Shown: piece after piece, positions 1 to 8,822 of the stretch
Layout: each line of letters begins with the position of its first letter
Position numbering within the stretch: the first letter of the stretch is position 1
Source: Cutibacterium granulosum
GTDB lineage: Bacteria; Actinomycetota; Actinomycetes; Propionibacteriales; Propionibacteriaceae
DNA length: 64,000 nt
NCBI RefSeq assembly: GCF_900186975.1
Contig: NZ_LT906441.1
Coordinates: forward strand, 1,612,001-1,676,000
Direction of reading: 5' to 3'
Notes under the pieces: model-generated
Told to the model about the DNA's origin: nothing
Database searches by the model: none
The model's input: only the letters and a program-made list of their open reading frames with translations
Position numbers and translations under genes: made by a program

Positions 1-1518
1 GCGATCATGGCCTTCGTCATGCTGCCCGGATTCACTGGTCTGGAGTCGTTGTCCCACTCGGCCTCGGTGGCCGGCACCCCGGTGAAGATCGTCGAGATCT
101 TCGGTCTGCCACTGACGATCTTCAACTACGGATCAACTGTCTTCCCACCACTGCTCATGGCTGCAGTGCTCGGCCCACTCTACAAGGGGTTGAAGAAACT
201 CATTCCGCAGAGCGTGCAGCTCATCTTCGTGCCCTTCCTGTCGCTGCTCGTCATGATCCCGCTGACGGCCTTTCTCATCGGCCCGATCGGCGTGTACCTG
301 GGTGCCTACCTGGCCAAGGGGTTGGCCACCGTCAACAGCTTCAGCCCACTCATCTTCGCCATCATCATTCCGCTGGCCTACCCGTTCATGGTGCCGTTGG
401 GCCTGCACTGGCCACTCAACGCCGTCATGCTGCTCAACATCCAGACCTTGGGTTACGACTACATCCAGGGGCCGATGGGGGCATGGAACTTCGCCTGCTT
501 CGGGGCAACGGCCGGGGTGCTGGCCCTGTCGGTCCGCAATCACGAGGAGACCATGCGACAGACGGCCGTCGGTGCCCTGGCGGCTGGCCTGCTCGGCGGC
601 ATCTCGGAACCGAGTCTGTACGGTATCCACCTGCGGTACAAACGGATCTACCCGTCCATGCTGGTCGGCTGTCTCGTGGGCGGCGTCATCATCGGCATTG
701 GTGGCGGGCTGCACACCCAGGCATTCATCTTCACCTCCCTGCTGACGATTCCGGCCTTCGACAAGATCGGTCTGTACTGTGTTGCCATTGCTGCCTCCTT
801 CGTCGTCTCGGGTCTGCTGGTCTTCTTCCGTGGTTACCAGGATCCCCAGACGGCGAGCGAGGACGGCACGGCCGGGGCGACGATCCCGGCTGCAGCCGCC
901 CCCGTCAGTGTCGGTGCCAGCACTGGGACTGGCGAGGTTTCCGATGTCGAGACCTCTGCCGCCGTGTCGTCCGCCGACCAGACGACACCTGACACCACCA
1001 CCCCTGCTGACGTACCGATGGGTCATGGAAGCACCGGGTCCACCAGTCCTGACGCGGACCAGGCACCCATCCAGATCACCTCTCCCCTGGCCGGTCGGGC
1101 ACTACCGATCGAGGAGGTTCCCGATCCGGTCTTCTCCACCGGTGTGGTCGGTCAGGGCATTGCCATCGATCCGACGTCGACGGCGGTCGTCGCCCCAGCC
1201 GCGGGTACGGTGCTCACCGCTCCCGACTCGGGACATGCCCTGGGACTGAAACTGGACAACGGCGTGGAACTGCTCATCCACATCGGCATCGACACCGTCG
1301 AGCTGGACGGCAAGGGCTTCGACGTGCACGTGAAGGCTGGTGAGGAGTTCCGCGCCGGACAACCGCTGGTCACCTTCGATCCCCAGATCATCGAGAAGGC
1401 TGGCTACTCCACCATCACCCCGGTGCTGGTGACCAATGGATTCGCCTTCACCACGGTGGAGGGGCATCCAGCCGACACGGTGACGACCGAGTCCCCGGTG
1501 ATCTCCGTCACGAGGTGA
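1..1518 (+). CDS. PTS permease, EIIC (C-terminal part) plus EIIA, glucose/beta-glucoside family; 5' end outside window
   Basis: Membrane component of a sugar phosphotransferase system that imports and phosphorylates a sugar. The frame is open to base 1, so the EIIB domain and the start of EIIC lie upstream. The visible EIIC part has many hydrophobic segments and the motif GSTVFPPLLMA. A Pro/Thr/Ala-rich linker (about codons 285-355) leads to a complete EIIA domain. In it, LLIHIGIDTVELDG carries the phosphorylatable His at about codon 427. The gene converges on a GH65 phosphorylase and pgmB operon, which suggests a disaccharide such as trehalose or maltose as substrate. The sugar itself cannot be read from the sequence; a beta-glucoside is an alternative. 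Confidence 0.88.
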   Translation, partial: AIMAFVMLPGFTGLESLSHSASVAGTPVKIVEIFGLPLTIFNYGSTVFPPLLMAAVLGPLYKGLKKLIPQSVQLIFVPFLSLLVMIPLTAFLIGPIGVYLGAYLAKGLATVNSFSPLIFAIIIPLAYPFMVPLGLHWPLNAVMLLNIQTLGYDYIQGPMGAWNFACFGATAGVLALSVRNHEETMRQTAVGALAAGLLGGISEPSLYGIHLRYKRIYPSMLVGCLVGGVIIGIGGGLHTQAFIFTSLLTIPAFDKIGLYCVAIAASFVVSGLLVFFRGYQDPQTASEDGTAGATIPAAAAPVSVGASTGTGEVSDVETSAAVSSADQTTPDTTTPADVPMGHGSTGSTSPDADQAPIQITSPLAGRALPIEEVPDPVFSTGVVGQGIAIDPTSTAVVAPAAGTVLTAPDSGHALGLKLDNGVELLIHIGIDTVELDGKGFDVHVKAGEEFRAGQPLVTFDPQIIEKAGYSTITPVLVTNGFAFTTVEGHPADTVTTESPVISVTR

Positions 1519-1523
1519 TCGAA

Positions 1524-1560
1524 GCTGGGCCGGGAGACAGAGTCCCGGGACAGGCCCAGC
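1524..1560 (+). terminator. hairpin after the PTS gene
   Basis: GCTGGGCC (1524-1531) pairs with GGCCCAGC (1553-1560), with extra pairing inside the loop. It starts 6 bases after the PTS stop codon. No T tract follows. Confidence 0.5.
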
Positions 1561-1643
1561 AGGGGCAACCTCGATCAGCGATGAGAACCCAGCAGTCCTC
1601 AAGAGCGCAGGGGCTCCCATGGGCCCATCGGTGCCACACGTAC

Positions 1644-1677
1644 GGCGGGGTGGATGGGCAGACTCGTCCACCCCGCC
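1644..1677. terminator. bidirectional terminator hairpin between convergent genes
   Basis: Perfect 11-bp stem GGCGGGGTGGA (1644-1654) with TCCACCCCGCC (1667-1677) and a 12-nt loop. It sits between the convergent PTS and GH65 genes, so it could serve both. No clear U tract is present on either strand. Confidence 0.6.
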
Positions 1678-1700
1678 TCCTCAGCTCGGATGGGAAGACG

Positions 1701-4205
1701 TCAGCCTCGGCTGGTGTCCAGCGGCACACTGCTTGCCGGCATGGGGAGGTCTGGCACCTCTGAGGTCACCAGGGAACCGTCCGCCCTGCGCAGACCGGTC
1801 ACGGGATGGCTGCCGTGCAGTCGGGCTCGTACCGGTCCCTGGTCGGCCAGCGGTACCCGCACCGGTTCGGACCCGATGTGGTGGAGCTTGCCACGCACCG
1901 TGACGTCGCGGTCCCGACCCGAGAGGATCTGGAAGGTGATGGCGTCCTGTTCCACGACGATGGACATGTCGGAGTTGCCGAGCACCATGTGGTGCCGGAT
2001 CGACGTCCAACCTTGTGGCAGACGTGGATCGAACCTCAGGTTCTGCCGGTCGCACCGCATCCCTCCGAATCCCTGTACCAGGCATCCCCAGATCCCCGCT
2101 GCCGAGGCGACGTGCACCCCGTCGTCGGAGTTGTGATGGATGTTGGCCAGATCGCAGAACAGCGCGTCCCGGAAGTAGTCCATCGCCATCTCCTGGTGTC
2201 CCACCTCGGCGGCGATGATGGACTGTGCCACTGCCGAGAGGCTGGAGTCCCCCGTCGTGATCGGGTCGTAGTACTCAAAGTCGGCAAGCTTGATGGTGTC
2301 GGTGAACTGGTCACCCTGGAGGAAGAGTGCCAGGACGACATCTGCCTGCTTGAGCACTTGGTGGCGGTAGATGACCAGGGGGTGGTAGTGCAGCAGCAGC
2401 GGCCGGCTCGACTCCGGGGTCTGCGAGAGGTCCCACAGCTCCCGGGTGAGGAATTGATCGTCCTGGGGGTGCACCCCGAAGGTCTCGTCGAAGGGGATGA
2501 CGATCCCGGCCGCACACTCCTCCCAGCTGGCGATCTCGGACTCGTCGAGATCGAGTTCGTCGACGAGATGCTGGTACCACAGCGGATCCTCGATCTTCAT
2601 CCGTCGCATGACACGAGCGGCGTCGGCCAGGTTCGCACGCGCCATGACGTTGGTGTAGAAGTTGTTGTCCACGACCGTGGTGTACTCGTCGGGACCGGTG
2701 ACGCCGTGAACATGGAACTGCCGTTCTCCGTTGGTGCGCCAGAACCCCAGGTCGGCCCACAGACGAGCCGTCTCGACGAGTACCTCGGCACCGTCCCGGT
2801 ACAGGAAGGTCTTGTCCTCACTTGCCCGGGCGTACAGCAGCAGGGAGTGGGCGATGTCGGCGTTGATGTGGTACTGGGCAGTACCGGCCGCGTAGTAGGC
2901 AGACGCCTCCTCACCAGTGATCGTGCGCCACGGGAACAACGCGCCACGCTGGGACACCTCGCGGGCTCGCAGCCGTGCCTCGGGAAGGGTGTTGACGCGG
3001 TAACGCAACGCATTCTCGGCCAGCCGTGGGTGGGTGAAGGTGAGCATCGGGATGACGTAGGCCTCGGAGTCCCAGAAGTAGTGGCCCTCATAGCCCGATC
3101 CCGTCACGCCCTTGGCCGGGATACCCAGTTGGTCGGCACGTGCTGTCGCCTGGGCTATCTGGAAGAGGTTCCACCGCACTGCCTGCTGGGTACCGGGCGG
3201 GGCCCCGTCAACCTGGATGTCGGCGGTACGCCAGTAGTCCTCGAACCACTCCTGCTGATCCTGGACGTAGGACTCGTACCCCTGTTCCCGAACGCGGTCC
3301 AGGGTACGCCGCACCCGGTCGAAGAGCTCACGTACCGGCACCTGGCGTGAGCTGTGGTACGCCACGGCCTTGCCCACCCGGATGGGAATCCCCTGCCTGG
3401 CCTCGACGCGGTACACCCGTTTTCCGATGTCCGGGCTGGTGTCGATGAGGGCTTCGTAGCTGTTGTCGGTCTCAATGGTGTGATCGGCACCCACCGCCAG
3501 GGTCATGCGGGACTTGGCGGTCTGGAACCCCAGGATCATGCGTTGGTCGGAGTTCCAGTGCAGTTGGGGTTTGAGCACCCGTTCAGTGAACTGGCGTGAC
3601 TTGCGGGGGTCCTCCCCCGACCCCATGGCGAGATCCGCGTTGCGGTACTCGTCCATACCGTCCTGGCGATTGAGGATCTGGGAGCTGATGACGACCGGGG
3701 CATCGCCCTCGAGCATCGTCACCTCGATGTCCATGAGTGCAAGATGGCGATGCGTCATGGACACCATGCGGTTGGCGGCCACGCGCACCAGTTTTCCGGC
3801 TGGGGTGCGCCACACGAGTTCGCGGCGCAACACCCCTTCCCGAAAATCGATCCAGCGCTTGTACGACTGGATCTCGTTGATGCTGAGCAGCAGGGGCTCG
3901 TCGTCGACGTAGAGCTTCATGAGCTTGGCGTCGGGAACGTTGACGATCGTCTGGCCGGTTTTGGCGAAGCCGTAGGCGCTCTCGGCGTGGTGGATGTCCC
4001 AGGTCTCGTGGAATCCGTTGATGTAGGTGCCGTGGAAGTGTGAGTCTCGTCCTTCCGGGGGATTCCCACGCATGCCGAGATACCCATTGCCCAGGGCGAA
4101 CAGGGTCTCGGTGTGGCCCAGGTCCCGAGTGCTCGGGGCGGTCTCGACCAGGGCCCACGGATCGTCGGGAAAACGCCAGCGATCCATCGGATCGACGTCA
4201 TTCAT
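1701..4205 (-). CDS. GH65-family disaccharide phosphorylase (maltose/trehalose/kojibiose type)
   Basis: Cytoplasmic inverting phosphorylase that cleaves an alpha-glucosyl disaccharide, or its 6-phosphate, with phosphate to give beta-glucose 1-phosphate. At 834 aa it is slightly longer than many family members. The N-terminal beta-sandwich starts near ALGNGYLGMRGN. The (alpha/alpha)6 domain carries GPDEYTTVVDNNFYTN with Glu507 as the likely general acid. Phosphate-binding motifs such as LLLHYHPLVIYRHQVLKQAD follow. The start codon overlaps the pgmB stop (ATGA), with a GAGGAG ribosome site about 7 nt upstream. Co-transcription with beta-phosphoglucomutase is the classic arrangement. The convergent PTS gene makes a trehalose-6-phosphate-type substrate possible; specificity is not readable. 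Confidence 0.88.
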   Translation of the reverse strand: MNDVDPMDRWRFPDDPWALVETAPSTRDLGHTETLFALGNGYLGMRGNPPEGRDSHFHGTYINGFHETWDIHHAESAYGFAKTGQTIVNVPDAKLMKLYVDDEPLLLSINEIQSYKRWIDFREGVLRRELVWRTPAGKLVRVAANRMVSMTHRHLALMDIEVTMLEGDAPVVISSQILNRQDGMDEYRNADLAMGSGEDPRKSRQFTERVLKPQLHWNSDQRMILGFQTAKSRMTLAVGADHTIETDNSYEALIDTSPDIGKRVYRVEARQGIPIRVGKAVAYHSSRQVPVRELFDRVRRTLDRVREQGYESYVQDQQEWFEDYWRTADIQVDGAPPGTQQAVRWNLFQIAQATARADQLGIPAKGVTGSGYEGHYFWDSEAYVIPMLTFTHPRLAENALRYRVNTLPEARLRAREVSQRGALFPWRTITGEEASAYYAAGTAQYHINADIAHSLLLYARASEDKTFLYRDGAEVLVETARLWADLGFWRTNGERQFHVHGVTGPDEYTTVVDNNFYTNVMARANLADAARVMRRMKIEDPLWYQHLVDELDLDESEIASWEECAAGIVIPFDETFGVHPQDDQFLTRELWDLSQTPESSRPLLLHYHPLVIYRHQVLKQADVVLALFLQGDQFTDTIKLADFEYYDPITTGDSSLSAVAQSIIAAEVGHQEMAMDYFRDALFCDLANIHHNSDDGVHVASAAGIWGCLVQGFGGMRCDRQNLRFDPRLPQGWTSIRHHMVLGNSDMSIVVEQDAITFQILSGRDRDVTVRGKLHHIGSEPVRVPLADQGPVRARLHGSHPVTGLRRADGSLVTSEVPDLPMPASSVPLDTSRG

Positions 4206-4915
4206 GCCAGCAGCTCCTCAAGATCGTTGACGACAAGGGTTGCACCGTTGCCGCGCAGCACATCGGTTCCCACACCACGGTCGATGCCGATGACCATACC
4301 GACTCCGCCAGCCACGGCGGCCCGTACCCCGGAGACGGCGTCCTCCACGACGGCGCAGGAGGCTGGATCGATGTCCACCAGCTCGGCTGCCCGCAGGTAC
4401 GTGTCGGGCGCGGGCTTCCCGGCGAGGCCTTCGTCCCTGGCACGTACGCCGTCGACGACGACGTTGAACGCCGTGGCAAGTCCGGCAGCTGCCAGGACGT
4501 CCGTGGCATTGCGAGAGGAGGAGACGACTGCTCTGGCGACGTCCCGAGTGACGAGGTCATCCACGAACCGGCGTGACCCCGGATAGGGGTCGATGCCATC
4601 GGTGTGCAGGACGTCCAGGAAGAGCTCGTTCTTGCGATTGCCGAATCCACAGATGGTGCGCTGCTCTGGTGAGTCCTGCGGTGTGCCCTCGGGCACGTCG
4701 ATGCCGCGCGAGACCAGGGCGGCTCGCACCCCGTCGTACCGGGGTCTGCCGTCGACGTGACGGTAGTAGTCCGCATCACTCCAGTCGGCAGGTAGACCGT
4801 GGGAGCTGAAGACCTCGTTGAACATCTGCTGCCATGCCCGCATGTGGATGGCAGCGGTCGGGGTGAGGACGCCGTCAAGATCGAGGAGGAAGGCTTGGCA
4901 CGTCGAGAGATCCAT
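4202..4915 (-). CDS. pgmB: beta-phosphoglucomutase (HAD superfamily)
   Basis: Converts beta-glucose 1-phosphate, the product of GH65 phosphorylases, to glucose 6-phosphate. The 237-aa protein has HAD motif I FLLDLDGVLTP with nucleophile Asp12 and acid/base Asp14. Motif II is VVSSSRNATDVL, and the C-terminal AVVEDAVSGVRAA carries the acidic metal-binding residues. Some annotations add trehalose-phosphatase-like names to this subgroup, but pairing with a GH65 gene favours the mutase. It is first in a two-gene minus-strand operon with a 4-bp overlap to the phosphorylase. The ATG at 4915 gives the correct HAD N-terminus. Confidence 0.9.
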   Translation of the reverse strand: MDLSTCQAFLLDLDGVLTPTAAIHMRAWQQMFNEVFSSHGLPADWSDADYYRHVDGRPRYDGVRAALVSRGIDVPEGTPQDSPEQRTICGFGNRKNELFLDVLHTDGIDPYPGSRRFVDDLVTRDVARAVVSSSRNATDVLAAAGLATAFNVVVDGVRARDEGLAGKPAPDTYLRAAELVDIDPASCAVVEDAVSGVRAAVAGGVGMVIGIDRGVGTDVLRGNGATLVVNDLEELLA

Positions 4916-5016
4916 GTGGCCAATGCTACGAATGATGCCCTGCTGTTCGAAATCATGACGCCGAGGTTGGGCCGCCAGGTGTGACGCCAGACGTTCCCTG
5001 CTGGACCGGGGATTCC

Positions 5017-5958
5017 TCAGAACAGGGCAGCCGCCAGTGAACGTCGTGCCGGTGCGACGTTGGGATCGTCGGGACCCACGAGGTCGAAGAGCTCGAGCAG
5101 ACGGGTACGGGCACGGTCCTGATCTTCGTCGCGGGTGCGCCGTATCGTCTCGACGAGCCGGTCGAAACCGCCCTTGACGTCGCCACCGAGGACCTGGGCA
5201 TCGGCAGCGGCGAGCTGGGCTTCCAGGTCATCGGGTGCGCCCTGGGCCGACTGGAGGAGTTCTCGCGGGTCGGTGCCCGCAAGTCGTCCGAGCACGGCGG
5301 CACCGGCCCGTCCCGCCTTGAGGACGGCGTCATTGGGCTGATTGGCGAGCAGCGCGTCGTAGGCAGCGACTGCCTCGTCGAACTTGCCGTCGGCGATGAG
5401 TTGTTCGGCCTGGGCGGTACGAGGATCGTCCTTCGGCTGTTCCTCGGTGGCGGTGGTGGTACTCGGCTTCGAGATGGCCTCGGCACGCCCCACCATGCCA
5501 GAGGACACGGCTGCCTGGGCCACCTGGTCGGTGATCTGACGCAGCTGGTTCTCATCCATCGTCCCCTGGGCCAGCGGAGCGGCCTGACCGCCGATGATGG
5601 CAACGAGCATCGGTACGGCCTGGATCCCCAGGGTCTGTGCCAGACGCGGATTGGCGTCAACGTCGACCGTCACCATGAGCCAACGCCCCTGGGCTTCGTC
5701 GGTGATCCGGGCCAGGGCCGCCACCGTTGCATCGGCCCCTTGAGCACGCGGCGAGGTGAACAGCGCGAGGACGGGGTACTGCACGGATTTCTGGGCGAAC
5801 TCGTTGAAGTTCTCCTCAGTGGCCTCGGTGACCCATGTCTGGCCGGAAGCCCCTGCCGGAGTGGTGGACGGTGCGCCCGGTGCGGGGGCCTCACCGGCAT
5901 TGCGAGCCAGTTCGGACAGATCGACGGCTCCGGGTCGGTTGAAGGATTGCGAAGACAT
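5017..5958 (-). CDS. YbbN-like co-chaperone: thioredoxin fold without the active-site cysteines, plus TPR-like region
   Basis: Protein of about 313 aa with a Pro/Ala-rich leader, a thioredoxin-fold domain (about 40-150) and a helical C-terminal half resembling tetratricopeptides. In the thioredoxin domain the usual WCxxC is replaced by TSPRAQG, so no redox-active disulfide is possible. The cis-Pro segment VPMLVAI is kept. YbbN/CnoX proteins act as holdases that hand clients to chaperones, which is the inferred role here. The start is taken as the ATG at 5958; an in-frame TTG at 5970 would add four residues. The gene is divergent from pgm, 79 bp away. Confidence 0.75.
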   Translation of the reverse strand: MSSQSFNRPGAVDLSELARNAGEAPAPGAPSTTPAGASGQTWVTEATEENFNEFAQKSVQYPVLALFTSPRAQGADATVAALARITDEAQGRWLMVTVDVDANPRLAQTLGIQAVPMLVAIIGGQAAPLAQGTMDENQLRQITDQVAQAAVSSGMVGRAEAISKPSTTTATEEQPKDDPRTAQAEQLIADGKFDEAVAAYDALLANQPNDAVLKAGRAGAAVLGRLAGTDPRELLQSAQGAPDDLEAQLAAADAQVLGGDVKGGFDRLVETIRRTRDEDQDRARTRLLELFDLVGPDDPNVAPARRSLAAALF

Positions 5959-6037
5959 GCCTCCATTCAATCAGAACGATCAACCCAACCTGGTCCGAAT
6001 CCGACCATCCCCCCATCCACGGTGCCAAGATGGGGAC

Positions 6038-7666
6038 ATGGCACACGAACGCGCAGGCAAACCCGCCCAGGAATCAGACCTCATCGACGTGGACGCGCTC
6101 CTCGCGGCATACCACGGCATCGTCCCGAACCCGGAGAATCCCGATCAGAAGGTGGTCTTCGGCACCTCCGGACATCGAGGCTCCGCCTTCGACGGCGCCT
6201 TCAACGAACTTCACATCGCCGCGACCACCCAGGCCATCGTCGAGTACCGCGCCAGCAAGTCCATCACCGGTCCGCTGTACATCGGCAAGGACACCCACGC
6301 CCTGTCCGATCCCGCCTGGCGCACGGCGATCGAGGTGCTGTGTGCCAATGACGTCATGGTCGTCGCCGAACACGAGGACGAGTGGACCCCCACCCCAGCT
6401 GTCTCCCGGGCCATCATCATGCACAACCGCACGAACGACGGGCCCCAGGCCGACGGCATCGTCGTCACCCCATCGCACAATCCGCCACGCGACGGAGGTT
6501 TCAAGTACAACCCCCCACACGGTGGCCCGGCCAGCACGGATGCCACGAGCTGGATCGCCGAGCGTGCCAACGAACTCATGGCTGCCCCGAGCGGGATCAA
6601 GCGTCGCAACTACGACTCGGTCTCTGGTGAGGTCACCCGGTTCGACTACCGCAGTGCCTACTGCAATGACCTGCGCAGTGCCCTCGACCTGGATGCCATC
6701 GCGCAGGCTGGGGTGCACATCGGCGCCGATCCGCTGGGCGGTGCCTCGGTGCAGTACTGGCAGTACATTGCCGAGAACCTCGGACTGGACCTCACCGTCG
6801 TCAACCCCGAGGTCGATCCGACCTGGCGATTCATGACCCTGGACACCGACGGCAAGATCAGGATGGACTGCTCCTCGCCCAACGCCATGGCCTCCCTCAT
6901 CGCCAACAAGGATGCCTACGACATCGCCACCGGCAACGATGCCGACTCCGACCGGCACGGCATCGTCACCCCGGACCTCGGTCTCATGAATCCCAATGCC
7001 TTCCTGGCCGTGGCGATCAACTACCTGTTCTCCCATCGGCCGGAGTGGTCCACCGACACGGCCGTGGGCAAGACCCTGGTCTCCTCCAGCCTCATCGACC
7101 GCGTGGCAGACGACCTGGGACGGCGTCTGGTGGAGGTTCCGGTGGGGTTCAAGTGGTTCGTCCCGGGGCTCATGAGTGGTGAGCTCGGGTTCGGTGGCGA
7201 GGAATCGGCAGGTGCGTCCTTCCTCGATCGTCACGGACTCACCTGGACCACCGACAAGGACGGCATCCTGCTGGCCCTGCTGGCCAGCGAGATCAAGGCC
7301 GTCACCGGCCAGTCACCGTCGCAGATCTACGCCGGGATCGAGGAGAGGTTCGGAAAGTCCTACTACGCCCGAGTCGATTCCGACGCCACCCGAGAGCAGA
7401 AGGCACGACTCAAGAAGCTCTCCGGTGACGACGTCAAGGTCAGTGACGTCGCTGGCGAGAAGGTGCAACGGGTGCTCACCGAGGCCCCGGGCAACGGTGC
7501 CGCCATCGGAGGCATCAAGGTCGTCACCGAACACGCCTGGTTCGCGGCCCGCCCCTCCGGCACGGAGGACAAGTACAAGATCTATGCGGAGTCCCTCATC
7601 GACGCCGACCACCTGGCTCGGGTGCAGGACCAGGCTCGCGAGGTCGTCGCGCAGGCACTGGCCTGA
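6038..7666 (+). CDS. pgm: phosphoglucomutase, alpha-D-glucose phosphate-specific
   Basis: Interconverts glucose 1-phosphate and glucose 6-phosphate, linking glycogen/trehalose and nucleotide-sugar pools to glycolysis. Length is 542 aa, close to the E. coli enzyme. Motifs are FGTSGHRGSA near the N-terminus, the phosphoserine loop TPSHNPPRDGG (Ser146), the metal loop NDADSDRHG, the sugar-binding GEESAGASF and the C-terminal phosphate-binding RPSGTEDKYKIY. The ATG at 6038 follows a G-rich ribosome site and matches the usual N-terminus; an upstream in-frame extension overlaps the divergent gene and is rejected. Together with pgmB it can process both anomers of glucose 1-phosphate. Confidence 0.95.
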   Translation: MAHERAGKPAQESDLIDVDALLAAYHGIVPNPENPDQKVVFGTSGHRGSAFDGAFNELHIAATTQAIVEYRASKSITGPLYIGKDTHALSDPAWRTAIEVLCANDVMVVAEHEDEWTPTPAVSRAIIMHNRTNDGPQADGIVVTPSHNPPRDGGFKYNPPHGGPASTDATSWIAERANELMAAPSGIKRRNYDSVSGEVTRFDYRSAYCNDLRSALDLDAIAQAGVHIGADPLGGASVQYWQYIAENLGLDLTVVNPEVDPTWRFMTLDTDGKIRMDCSSPNAMASLIANKDAYDIATGNDADSDRHGIVTPDLGLMNPNAFLAVAINYLFSHRPEWSTDTAVGKTLVSSSLIDRVADDLGRRLVEVPVGFKWFVPGLMSGELGFGGEESAGASFLDRHGLTWTTDKDGILLALLASEIKAVTGQSPSQIYAGIEERFGKSYYARVDSDATREQKARLKKLSGDDVKVSDVAGEKVQRVLTEAPGNGAAIGGIKVVTEHAWFAARPSGTEDKYKIYAESLIDADHLARVQDQAREVVAQALA

Positions 7667-7714
7667 TTCCTCACTTGGTCTGACGGGGCTGTCCACCCTG
7701 TGGTGGACATCGAT

Positions 7715-7742
7715 GGTGGAGTCCCGCTACTGGGACTCCACC
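7715..7742. terminator. terminator hairpin downstream of pgm
   Basis: Perfect 11-bp stem GGTGGAGTCCC (7715-7725) with GGGACTCCACC (7732-7742) and a 6-nt loop. A smaller hairpin GTCCACC/GGTGGAC sits just before it at 7691-7708. It lies between pgm and the convergent PH-domain gene. Bases 7743-7885 show no gene. Confidence 0.65.
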
Positions 7743-7885
7743 GGGTTCTCGCTCAGCTGCCGCCGGGCTCTGCAGCCATCGGGAATGCCACCCCCCGGGA
7801 GGGACGGACGCCCCCGTCACCGAGGTCCGCAGGGCCATTGGCCTCCTTGGCCGATCGCTCCAGGACGTTCACCGTGCAGGGCGGT

Positions 7886-8413
7886 TCACCGGGGATGGGC
7901 AATGTTGGTGCGCAGCCCTGCCTGCTGGGTGGCGCTCTGAATGATGAGGTCACGTTGCTCGGGATGTCCGACGTGACTGATGACGCGCAGTCCCTGGTCC
8001 TGGGCAGCGGATTCGAAGATGAAGTGGCCGTACCCGAAGATCTGTCCCATGAGGGGCTGCTCCACCGTGATGTCGAGGATGCGGCTCATCGGCATCGTTG
8101 CCATGTGCTTGTCGGCGATGCCGTGCACCCGGAACACCCTCATGTTCGTGATGACGAACCGATCCATGTGAGCCAGGTAGAGCTCACGCACGGCCCATCC
8201 CTGGCACACCAACCCGACGACGAGGCCGATGATCCACCAGTGGCCGAGCTGCCACATCGACAGGAAACACAGCACGGACGCCGTGAGGGCAAGCACTGGC
8301 ACAACGGTGACGATCCAGTGCTTCTCAACCTCGTCTATGACGTACTCCCCATCGTCGGTAAGCAGGTGGCGATCAACGTCGGGGAACAGAAAGCGATGCA
8401 ACAGATCCGACAC
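7886..8413 (-). CDS. membrane protein with bacterial PH domain (DUF304/bPH_2 type)
   Basis: The 175-aa protein has a cytoplasmic N-terminus, two adjacent hydrophobic segments (about residues 32-75) and a C-terminal bacterial PH-like domain with RFVITNMRVFRVHG and the segment SRILDITVEQPLMGQIFGYG, typical of the family. The molecular role of these domains is not established. It starts with GTG at 8413, only 6 bp after the stop of a small 50-aa membrane gene, so the two are probably co-translated. Confidence 0.75.
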   Translation of the reverse strand: MSDLLHRFLFPDVDRHLLTDDGEYVIDEVEKHWIVTVVPVLALTASVLCFLSMWQLGHWWIIGLVVGLVCQGWAVRELYLAHMDRFVITNMRVFRVHGIADKHMATMPMSRILDITVEQPLMGQIFGYGHFIFESAAQDQGLRVISHVGHPEQRDLIIQSATQQAGLRTNIAHPR

Positions 8414-8419
8414 GACTGA

Positions 8420-8572
8420 TCAGCTGTGCCCGCCCAGCGCCTTGACGAAGTCGATGATTCCGGTGAAGAAACCACGCACGATGCCAGCTGTCCCCTGCGG
8501 GTTGGTGAAGATGTAGTACAGGCAGAAGACGACGATGAACACCCACAGCGTCGTCTGAACGATCTTCTTCAT
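8420..8572 (-). CDS. 50-aa single-span membrane protein, unknown function
   Basis: Short gene reading MKKIVQTTLWVFIVVF at the N-terminus, with one hydrophobic helix (about residues 5-22), then FTNPQGTAGIVRGFFTG and a polar end. A strong AGGAG ribosome site lies 7 nt before the ATG. The stop is 6 bp before the PH-domain gene, which suggests an operon and perhaps a protein complex. I know of no function. The length, clean ribosome site and tight spacing argue that it is real. Confidence 0.7.
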   Translation of the reverse strand: MKKIVQTTLWVFIVVFCLYYIFTNPQGTAGIVRGFFTGIIDFVKALGGHS

Positions 8573-8822
8573 CCACTGGCTCCTAGTCGTCTGCCCTGTC
8601 GGAGTGAATCGAAGCCCACGAGCTCGAGGGGCTCACGGATGACATTCTCGTGCACCTGCCCACCCGGGTGGGCGAGGAAACGCCGCAGTGGACGAGCTTT
8701 TGCCATCAATCTCCCACCACTGGTGTGCGTTCAGAACTCGACGGGAGGTCACGACACATGCACATTTCCCGTCACACATATTTTTGCACCCCAGAGTTCC
8801 CTGACGCGAACAACGTGGAAGA

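Noticed and set aside
1806-3350. Long reading frame opposite the GH65 gene
   Set aside because: It is the antisense of a well-supported enzyme; high GC makes such frames common, and its translation is unlike any known protein.
5756-6037. Upstream in-frame extension of pgm
   Set aside because: It overlaps the divergent YbbN-like gene; the ATG at 6038 fits the known N-terminus.
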